A stretch of 22,235 nucleotides of DNA from assembly GCA_031258995.1 (NCBI GenBank), contig JAIRMB010000023.1, forward strand, positions 1-22,235, given 5' to 3'. This document shows positions 1-6,804 of the stretch, piece by piece; position 1 is the first letter of the stretch; the number at the start of each line of letters is the position of its first letter. The position numbers and the translations under genes are program-made. The notes under the pieces were generated by a model that did no database searches, was not told the DNA's origin, and was given only the letters and a program-made list of their open reading frames with translations. Source of the stretch: Puniceicoccales bacterium (lineage in GTDB: Bacteria; Verrucomicrobiota; Verrucomicrobiia; Opitutales; JAIRLM01).

Positions 1-1749
1 CAGGTCCGAAGATGTGACAACTTCCCTATCGCACAGCGTTTCGTAGGAATTTTCTTTTAGCGACTTCATGAGGGTCTCTATTTTCTTAAGTCCGTCTGTT
101 CCTGGAAATTGAATGGAAAACGTTCGGCTATCGTGGTAGCCGAATCGGCGGTGGAGACGGTCAAAAAAGTCATCAATCGTAATTCCCTCGCGCAGAAGTG
201 ACCCGTAGGCTTCGCAGGCCATAAGGAGCGCGGAATGGGAATCCTTGTCCCGCGTTCCATCCAACGCCATGTAGCCGCAGCTTTCCTCCGCCCCCATAAC
301 GAAATAAGTTGAATTTTTCAGCAGTAGGGACCGCCTTTGGCCTTCGTCCAATCGGCGGTAGTCAAAGGCCAACCCCAATTTCTGTGTCGCCGTCCGCTCG
401 TAGGCTTCCAATTTTGCGCCGATCCACTTAAAACCGACGGGCGTGAAGACCACTTTGATCCCGTAGGACTTGGCAACGGCATCGAGGAGTGGCGTAGTGA
501 CCAGAGAGCGGATAAGGACGCAATGGGAAGCTGTTTCCGCTGTGATTTTTCCGGTCACGAAGAGGGCATGCAGCCGTCGCTCGGCCAGCAAGACGGCCGT
601 TCGGTTGCCGGAAAGACACTCCATTTTTCCAGTTCGATTCCTGTAGGCGAGGGCCATGCGATCGGCGTCGGGGTCGGCGGCTATGGCCAAATCCGCACCA
701 ATTTCATTGGCGTAGGCGATTGCGACGGAAAAGGCTGCGCCATTTTCCGGGTTGGGCGAAGGGACGGTGGAAAAATTGGGATCGAAATTGCACTGGCCGG
801 CCACGGGGCAGATGGGCAGGCCCGTCGACCGAATTAGCTGTTCCGTGATGGCTATGCCGGCGCCGTGGAGGGACGTATAGACGATGGGGCGCCTTCCGAT
901 GGCCGCCATCGAAAGCGGGTCGACGATCGTTTTTCGAAGAAAATGCACGTAGTCATCGTCCAACGACTTCGGGAAAAATTCTCCTCTCCCTCCCTCGCAC
1001 CTGCCTAAGATTTCACAGGCCTCTTCGAGTGAGGTCTTCCCGTAGAGCTCCATGACAGCCGCGGCATGGGGATCCACCATTTGTCCGCCGTCGCGGGAAT
1101 AGGCCTTAAAACCATTATCGTGGTAAGGGTTATGACTTGCCGTGATCACCACTCCGGCCGTTAGATTTTGGTGACGGACGGCGAAGCTGAGTTCCGGCGT
1201 AGAGCGAGGGCCGTCAAAGAGGAATGCTCTCCCGCCCAGCAGCGTCCAAATGGCGCCCACGATCTCCGCGAAGCGCCGCGAAAAATGCCGCACGTCGTAG
1301 GCAATTGCCACGGAAGGAATTTCGCACTCTTCGGATCGGCTATGGCGGAACAGCGCGATGGCGGCGCGCGCAACGTTGAGATCATTCATGCAATTCGAGC
1401 CCACCGCACTGCCCGTAAAGATTTTTGCCGCTCCATCGCCTTCGGAGGGGGCTACAGTGCCGCCGACGCAGCGCCCCCGTATGCCGCCCGTACCAAATTC
1501 TAAATCCTTGAAGAATCGATCATTCAGCTCGCTCCAGTGCCCCTGCGTCAGCAGCCAATCGATCGCCTTAGCCATTCCGTCCGGCAAATTTTTCGCCGAT
1601 CGCCACAGGCGCACACGTTTTTCTGCGGACGGGAGAAGCGCGCCCTTTTCGTCAGCTATAAACTGCTTTCCGCAAGCCACGGCGGGCGAGCGTAGCGGAG
1701 CCGACCGGCCACGGAAAGCTTTTTCTATCAGCCATTCCCTAATAGACAT
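1..1749 (-). CDS. Phosphoglucomutase/phosphomannomutase, C-terminus beyond window
   Basis: This is an alpha-D-phosphohexomutase that interconverts hexose 1- and 6-phosphates, feeding glycogen and cell-surface sugar synthesis in the cytoplasm. Reading leftward from the ATG at 1749 the frame stays open for 583 codons to the window edge. Visible motifs are FGTGGIRG at residues 85-92, the phosphoserine loop TASHNP at 203-208 (Ser205), the metal loop DPDADR at 359-364, and the sugar-binding loop GAEESCG at 486-492. The FGTGGIRG form and the length fit the long PGM2-like branch (about 560-600 residues), so probably only a short C-terminal piece is missing. The start overlaps the stop of the upstream reductase by 11 nt, implying cotranscription and coupled translation. 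Phosphoglucomutase, phosphomannomutase and phosphopentomutase cannot be told apart from these motifs. Family is certain; substrate is not. Confidence 0.92.
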   Translation of the reverse strand, partial: MSIREWLIEKAFRGRSAPLRSPAVACGKQFIADEKGALLPSAEKRVRLWRSAKNLPDGMAKAIDWLLTQGHWSELNDRFFKDLEFGTGGIRGRCVGGTVAPSEGDGAAKIFTGSAVGSNCMNDLNVARAAIALFRHSRSEECEIPSVAIAYDVRHFSRRFAEIVGAIWTLLGGRAFLFDGPRSTPELSFAVRHQNLTAGVVITASHNPYHDNGFKAYSRDGGQMVDPHAAAVMELYGKTSLEEACEILGRCEGGRGEFFPKSLDDDYVHFLRKTIVDPLSMAAIGRRPIVYTSLHGAGIAITEQLIRSTGLPICPVAGQCNFDPNFSTVPSPNPENGAAFSVAIAYANEIGADLAIAADPDADRMALAYRNRTGKMECLSGNRTAVLLAERRLHALFVTGKITAETASHCVLIRSLVTTPLLDAVAKSYGIKVVFTPVGFKWIGAKLEAYERTATQKLGLAFDYRRLDEGQRRSLLLKNSTYFVMGAEESCGYMALDGTRDKDSHSALLMACEAYGSLLREGITIDDFFDRLHRRFGYHDSRTFSIQFPGTDGLKKIETLMKSLKENSYETLCDREVVTSSDL

Positions 1750-2866
1750 CCAATTGATAGCGACGGTCTCTTTTCATGGCGGCGACCGTTTCCTCTGCCG
1801 CCGGGCCAATTTTCCCGCCATGGCACATAAGAATCTCAGTTAACGCAACTTCAACGTCCTTGGCCATGCGCTTGCCATCGCCGCAAACGTAAAAATGCGC
1901 ACCGGCAGTCAGCCAGCGACTCAGCTCTTCGCCCCGTTCGCGGATACGGTCCTGCACGTAAAATTTTTGGTCCTGATCTCGGGAAAATGCTAAGTCCAAG
2001 CGATTTAGGATCCCACTTCGCTGGTAATCGGCGAGTTCCTCTTCGAAAATGAAATCCGTCGCTCGATGCCGATCGCCAAAGAACAGCCAATTGCGGCCAA
2101 TCGTTTTACCGCCATCGCGCTCCGCCCACCGCTGCTCCAAAAAACCCACGAAGGGAGCGATGCCGGCGCCCGGACCAACCATAATGACGTCTGCCATAGA
2201 GTTTTCTGGCAAACGAAAGTGGGTACGGATCGGGTAACAGCGCAACCTTTCACCGATGGCCAGCCGTCGGTTCAGGTAGGAAGAGGAGATGCCACAGCGG
2301 AGCTCGCCGTTCGAGGCTACGTAGGTAGAAGTGGTCACCACGAGCCGCAAGCCATTCGGCCGAAGTAGGGGGCTGGAAGCAATGGAATAGAGCCGCGGCT
2401 GCAGCGGCTTTAGAGCTGGAAGAACCGGCGTCGGCGAGACATTCTTCCCCATAAAAATTTCCAAAAAATCCGCTACGGAAAGTCCGCCAACGGAGGTCGC
2501 AAAATCGCCGACTAGGTTTAGTTCCAGTACCTTTCGTTTTTCCTCGATGCAGTACGGCAGGAGCGCCTCAGCCAGGGACCGGGGGACTTGGCCAATGGAA
2601 AGCCGCTCCGAAAAAGCCTGCCGCAAGGAAATTTTTTCGCCGCGAACGGTGACCAACTCTTCGCCGTCGGCACGGAATAGTCCCAGTAGCCGCTCCACCT
2701 CCCTACTGGGGTTCCCGGCCAATACGGCAAGCCAGTCGCCACACTGGTAGGGAATTGACTCATCCGCCTCCAACAGGAGCTCACAGACCTCTTTCCCCTC
2801 CCCCTTGGAAAGGCGTCGTCTTTCGCTGAGCCGTACGACGAGCGGTTCCTTGGCCGAATAGCCCAC
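1739..2866 (-). CDS. CysJ/cytochrome P450 reductase-type FAD-NADPH module without flavodoxin domain
   Basis: The 375-residue protein matches the FAD- and NADP-binding half of diflavin reductases (sulfite reductase alpha subunit CysJ, cytochrome P450 reductase). The FAD motif RLYSIASS is at 158-165, the pyrophosphate-binding GPGAGIAPF at 231-239, the NADPH-site segment FYVCGDGKRMAKDV near 325-338, and the typical C-terminal ending RYQLDVY at 369-375. The FMN-binding flavodoxin domain of CysJ (about 200 residues) is absent: the protein starts directly at the connecting/FAD region. The start is a GTG at 2866 without a clear Shine-Dalgarno site; alignment of the N-terminus to the usual domain start supports it. 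It probably passes electrons from NADPH to a separate flavodoxin, ferredoxin or heme protein. No sulfite reductase hemoprotein lies in the window, so the name cysJ is not assigned. Its stop overlaps the mutase start. Confidence 0.85.
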   Translation of the reverse strand: MGYSAKEPLVVRLSERRRLSKGEGKEVCELLLEADESIPYQCGDWLAVLAGNPSREVERLLGLFRADGEELVTVRGEKISLRQAFSERLSIGQVPRSLAEALLPYCIEEKRKVLELNLVGDFATSVGGLSVADFLEIFMGKNVSPTPVLPALKPLQPRLYSIASSPLLRPNGLRLVVTTSTYVASNGELRCGISSSYLNRRLAIGERLRCYPIRTHFRLPENSMADVIMVGPGAGIAPFVGFLEQRWAERDGGKTIGRNWLFFGDRHRATDFIFEEELADYQRSGILNRLDLAFSRDQDQKFYVQDRIRERGEELSRWLTAGAHFYVCGDGKRMAKDVEVALTEILMCHGGKIGPAAEETVAAMKRDRRYQLDVY

Positions 2867-2944
2867 AGTTCAGTCCAGAAAAACCGAGCTCGTACGGCAA
2901 TCTTTTTTTATTTACAATAGCCCACAAATAGGACAAAATAGCGC
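2867..2944. promoter_or_regulatory. A+T-rich divergent intergenic region, possible back-to-back promoters
   Basis: This 78-bp spacer separates the minus-strand reductase from the plus-strand lipase-like gene, so promoters for both should lie here. On the plus strand TACAAT at 2913-2918 resembles a -10 box but has no convincing -35. On the minus strand TTGTCC (2931-2936) and TAAATA (2909-2914) are 16 nt apart, a weak sigma70-like pair. Both calls rest on short matches in A+T-rich DNA. Confidence 0.3.
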
Positions 2945-4105
2945 GTGTGTCTGTTTCCTTGGCGGTATGGGTACGTGCTGCCTTCGGAGGTCCCCGCACA
3001 CATCTCTAGCCCATCACTACGCAAAATTGCGCCCCTAGAGACTTTATCTCCACTCAACGACGAAAACCCCACAGACACTGGCCTACTCCAAGAGGTCGCT
3101 GCTCTTGTCCAAGACCTTGATCAGCAGCGAATTGCAATAATGATCGATGCACTTCACGCCACCGTGCTGGCGTGCTGCAGAAGCCGACGAACAATAAGCA
3201 CCCTCGCCAAGTTGGGGAGAGTTCTCATGGGGCTTGGCCTACTCTTCGTTTGGTTGATGAATTTTATTCGCTACGCGAGGATTCCCGTCGTTCGGGAAGG
3301 AAATAGAATTTTCTATGGGAACGATGAGTACACGCTAGTGCAGTCAAAGGAAGACATCTTTCCAGACATTCCCCCAGGGACTGGCCGACTGCGCGAAGAG
3401 CTCACCCTTGCGGCAGCCAACGCGATTCAAAGCGGGAATTGTTCCCCTGGAAGACAACGGCTATCGCTCGATGAGGCACTGGCAATCGGCATGATTTTTA
3501 CGGCAGACGAAACTGCCTTTCTGCGGAGCCATCCCGATGTCTCCATTGCCCCCTACATAGTGCCTTACTCTTGCATGCAAGGACTCCAGGATGCCATAGA
3601 CTGTGAACAAAATTTGACGGGTAGTGTGCCCGACAGTTTGCCCGCCTACGAACGCGAATACTTGGACGTTATCTGCCCCAAGATTGACGATCTAAATCAG
3701 GAAAGGGCCGTTTCGCGAACATTTTACTGCCCCGTACTGGTGGGCCTTTCCATGGGCGGCATGATGTGCCATGCGCTGGGTGCGAAATACGGGCGAATGT
3801 CCATCGCATTCAATCCGCTAGGGCACGGCAGTGGGGTAAAAGAATGGGTAGGAATCGACCGCTGGAATGGGGCCTACGGTACGGACGCGCAAAGTCATTT
3901 GACCATTATCACAGAGGGAGATACAATATCGGATCCGCGACATGCTTCCGCCACCCTACTCCGAGGAGTGCCCGGCACGCGTCGTATTTTACCAAACTGC
4001 CTCCCTCTTCCAAATAAATTTTGCACACATAACGATATTGATATAAATTTAAGAAATTTTTTGAGTTCCTTGCCGTCAAGGGATGAGCCATCCGCAGCCG
4101 CCTAA
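2945..4105 (+). CDS. Unrecognised protein with hydrophobic segment and lipase-like serine hydrolase motif
   Basis: I do not recognise this 386-residue protein as a named family. Residues 93-108 are strongly hydrophobic and could be one membrane helix. The C-terminal third has a nucleophile-elbow motif GLSMGG at 267-272 (candidate Ser269), followed by SIAFNPLG, then TEGDTISD at 323-330 (candidate Asp326 or Asp330) and CTHND at 360-364 (candidate His362). The order Ser-Asp-His and the spacing resemble class 3 lipases and Mbeg1-like hydrolases, so a membrane-anchored or secreted esterase/lipase is a reasonable inference. The start is unsure: GTG at 2945 gives the longest frame, GTG at 2975 is an alternative, and neither has a good ribosome-binding site. 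The gene is alone on its strand between a divergent reductase and tRNA-Ser. No export signal is visible at the N-terminus. Confidence 0.6.
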   Translation: MCLFPWRYGYVLPSEVPAHISSPSLRKIAPLETLSPLNDENPTDTGLLQEVAALVQDLDQQRIAIMIDALHATVLACCRSRRTISTLAKLGRVLMGLGLLFVWLMNFIRYARIPVVREGNRIFYGNDEYTLVQSKEDIFPDIPPGTGRLREELTLAAANAIQSGNCSPGRQRLSLDEALAIGMIFTADETAFLRSHPDVSIAPYIVPYSCMQGLQDAIDCEQNLTGSVPDSLPAYEREYLDVICPKIDDLNQERAVSRTFYCPVLVGLSMGGMMCHALGAKYGRMSIAFNPLGHGSGVKEWVGIDRWNGAYGTDAQSHLTIITEGDTISDPRHASATLLRGVPGTRRILPNCLPLPNKFCTHNDIDINLRNFLSSLPSRDEPSAAA

Positions 4106-4133
4106 AAATAAAAACATGGCTATGGCGGCTGCG
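4093..4133. repeat. 10-bp perfect inverted repeat spanning the stop codon of the lipase-like gene
   Basis: CGCAGCCGCC at 4093-4102 is matched by its exact complement GGCGGCTGCG at 4124-4133, with a 21-nt A-rich loop that holds the TAA stop (4103-4105). A G+C-rich stem at the end of a gene suggests termination or 3' end stabilisation, but no T-run follows on either strand, so it is not a canonical intrinsic terminator. Confidence 0.6.
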
Positions 4134-4203
4134 TAGGCGGGAGTCACCGCGATCATTTCCCTCGACTCTCGGCCAACGGACGATTTTTCATCGGTGCGGG
4201 AGG

Positions 4204-4295
<92 letters not shown>

Positions 4296-4296
4296 T

Positions 4297-6804
4297 GTGC
4301 CGATATTTGACTGCGAGCCAGATCCGGTAGAGCGTCTGGCCCAACTTCTGGCCGCCGGCCCGTTGTTGCGCCGAGCGCTGGTGCTGGTCCCCGATCGGGC
4401 CCAACTTCTTCCGCTGCGAGAGCGGCTCTCCCGCCAGTCCGGCGATCTCCTTCGCGGCGTCTATTTTTTTACGCCCCAGTCTTTTCGCGATGAGTTGGTG
4501 GCCGCTGGGAATTTTCTCGGCCAGACGCTACCCGCCCGCCACCTCCTTCCTCTACAGATTCGAAACCGGCGCGGATCGGCCTGGCCCCAGGAGCTGTGCC
4601 GGCTACGTCCCCAAGAAAGAGACAAGCTATTTCCCGAAAACCCATTGGCGCTTGCTGAAAAAAAAGGATTTTATTCGGAAGCGGCACTGGAGTGGGCGCT
4701 GCTTGCCAGCCCTGCTGCAAACCGTTGGGATTTGGCCTGCAGCCTGGGATTTTTTGAAGGGGACTGGGACCATTGGGCTATTTTACAGCTGCTATCGCGC
4801 TGCGCAAAAAGGATCTGCCACTTTTTTCGTCCCATGGCGAATCTGCCCGCCATCCGCCGCTGGAGGAAATGCTGGAGCTACGAAACCGTCCGGGAAAACT
4901 CCTATCCAATTCCGCAAGCGCGACATTCACTTTTTCACGTCGCAGATTGGAATTCGGCCACGGAATTAATTGGCCGGCGATTGCTAAAAATTGCCGAAAG
5001 AGATCCGTCCCAGCCCGTAGCCGTTGTTTTTTCCCACGCACACGGCTACTTCCGCGCCGTCCGGGAGCTACTTCGACGGATCCGCATTCCTTTCCTAGAC
5101 CTGCTCGGGCGGGCGGACGGAAGTAGAATTACTTCATTCCAGTGGAACTGGTTGCGCTATCAAAGGAGGCCCAAACGGCGGGAGTGCCGGGAGCTGCTGC
5201 ACGCTTTTGCCGCTGAAAACGGCTGGACCTACGACGCCCTGGCCGAAGGAGAGGATACAATCGCAGATCACTGCCGAAAAAAACTTTGTGACGATTGCAG
5301 CGCCATTCCGGACCTCCCCTGGAACGTTCTCCCGGACCGCGCTACGGCGGCGGCATTGCTCCAGGCGGCCTGCCAAGTCGTCCCCGATTGGGAGCCGCTT
5401 AGGGACCGTTTGCCTGCACTTATCGCTCTCTGCGAAGAGCTTAGTAGAGAAGAATTTCTTAGCTGGCTGGAACAGGAATTGCGGAATTTCCAGCGGCAGG
5501 AACAAGCCGAGCCGGTAAATCTTCACGCGCCCGTCCATCTCGTTTCCTATGGGGATGTTGCGGAAAATTTCTACGATCACCTCATCCTGGCGGACACGGC
5601 CGAAGAAGATTTTTCCACAGCACCGGGGGAGCTGTTGGACGCCGAAGTCTGCGCACGGCTCAACGGTGAGCTGAAAGATTTCTATTACCTTTCGCCGAAA
5701 GAAAAAAGCGCAATGCGGGACGGCCTCCTGCGCCGCTGCTTTTCTACCGCACAGCACTGTGAAGGAATTTTCGTTGAGAGCGACAACATCTTAATTGGCA
5801 GAAACTTACGTTCTCTTGCGCCGGCTATGGTAAATCATTTTCAAAATGACACATTCACCGCCAATGGCGAAATTTTACTCGAAATTTCCGCTATGAAACG
5901 GGACGATTTCCCTCCCGTCGAAAAAACGGTCACCGCCCATCGAGCCCGTCGAAACCCAAATAGGGCATTTGGCGCCTACGACTTCGGATTTGGTGAAAAT
6001 CTGTGGGGCGTGGAAGAGTGGTCAGCCGCCATCCCCTGCAAAGCCTGGGAGCGAATTTTGAAAGCGCCGGAAGAGTCTTGGTTGGAACAGGTTTTACATC
6101 TACCGATCCGTACCAATGCCATCCGCGAAGACCTACCTCAACTGCTTGGTACAGCCGTCCATCGGTCCCTTGCCGATTATCTAGCGGGCAAAAACACCGC
6201 CTCAGCCGTACCGAATGGGCCCCGCTCCACCCTAGCCTGGTCGCTTGACCTACAAATCGCCGGCGCGGTTGAGGACCTTATTGTACAAGTGGAGGAACTT
6301 CGGAAAAATTTTCGCCCGCTGGGAGAGTCCTACGAAACCGCGCTGCGGGGGACAATCCCTGTGGTCGGAAACGAACTCGAACTGCACGGCCGCGCCGATT
6401 GGCTCCTTCGCGATGCTAGTGGACGGACTCTGGCCGTGGACTTTAAGACTGGCTCTTCCGCCGTGGCGCTCACGGCCCACCGCGTCTGCGAAGGTGATTT
6501 TCTCCAATTGGCCCTCTACGGCCGCATCGTCGAACAGCTTGACGGCCCCTGCACAATCGGTGCCCTGTTCCCTTTTAGCCGCGGCAAATGGCTTTCGATG
6601 GAAGAACTTAGTGAAAATCTCGGCGGAGAAATTTTTGCCGCTTGGGAACGTTTTGCCCGCCTCTGGCAGTCCCTCAACTTCGGCTATCGGATTCAGAAAG
6701 AACGAAAATTTTTGGCCTTTGCCCACGGACCCATTCCGGACCACATCATCGCTTCTCGCCTCTGCGCCAGCGGGTTTAATCCGAATGGGGAGGAGGAGCC
6801 GTGA
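4297..6804 (+). CDS. addB: AddB-like nuclease subunit of a helicase-nuclease (PD-(D/E)XK)
   Basis: This is the partner subunit of the AddAB enzyme that resects double-strand DNA breaks for RecA. With a GTG start at 4297 it has 835 residues, shorter than Bacillus AddB (over 1100). The N-terminus has the family's LVLVPDR-type strand in a degenerate helicase-like domain. The C-terminal RecB-family nuclease is complete: His622 in GTAVHRSL, Asp701 in GRADW, Asp715-Phe-Lys717 in VDFKTG, and Gln737 in FLQLALYG. The cysteine cluster that holds an iron-sulfur cluster in Bacillus AddB is not visible; only an isolated Cys occurs near the C-terminus. The frame is also open through the tRNA-Ser gene to an ATG at 4210, but that upstream part is tRNA sequence and was rejected. 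The gene overlaps addA by 4 nt, and its last codons double as the addA ribosome-binding site. Confidence 0.85.
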   Translation: MPIFDCEPDPVERLAQLLAAGPLLRRALVLVPDRAQLLPLRERLSRQSGDLLRGVYFFTPQSFRDELVAAGNFLGQTLPARHLLPLQIRNRRGSAWPQELCRLRPQERDKLFPENPLALAEKKGFYSEAALEWALLASPAANRWDLACSLGFFEGDWDHWAILQLLSRCAKRICHFFRPMANLPAIRRWRKCWSYETVRENSYPIPQARHSLFHVADWNSATELIGRRLLKIAERDPSQPVAVVFSHAHGYFRAVRELLRRIRIPFLDLLGRADGSRITSFQWNWLRYQRRPKRRECRELLHAFAAENGWTYDALAEGEDTIADHCRKKLCDDCSAIPDLPWNVLPDRATAAALLQAACQVVPDWEPLRDRLPALIALCEELSREEFLSWLEQELRNFQRQEQAEPVNLHAPVHLVSYGDVAENFYDHLILADTAEEDFSTAPGELLDAEVCARLNGELKDFYYLSPKEKSAMRDGLLRRCFSTAQHCEGIFVESDNILIGRNLRSLAPAMVNHFQNDTFTANGEILLEISAMKRDDFPPVEKTVTAHRARRNPNRAFGAYDFGFGENLWGVEEWSAAIPCKAWERILKAPEESWLEQVLHLPIRTNAIREDLPQLLGTAVHRSLADYLAGKNTASAVPNGPRSTLAWSLDLQIAGAVEDLIVQVEELRKNFRPLGESYETALRGTIPVVGNELELHGRADWLLRDASGRTLAVDFKTGSSAVALTAHRVCEGDFLQLALYGRIVEQLDGPCTIGALFPFSRGKWLSMEELSENLGGEIFAAWERFARLWQSLNFGYRIQKERKFLAFAHGPIPDHIIASRLCASGFNPNGEEEP
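6791..6798 (+). promoter_or_regulatory. Shine-Dalgarno of addA inside the addB 3' end
   Basis: AGGAGGAG lies 2 nt before the GTG at 6801, within the final Glu codons of addB. With the GTGA overlap (GTG start, TGA stop) it fixes the addA start and indicates translational coupling of the two subunits. Confidence 0.8.

Noticed and set aside
337..837. 166-codon plus-strand frame opposite the phosphomutase
   Set aside because: The minus-strand frame contains the phosphomutase metal loop across this stretch; the plus frame is a compositional shadow with no recognisable motif.
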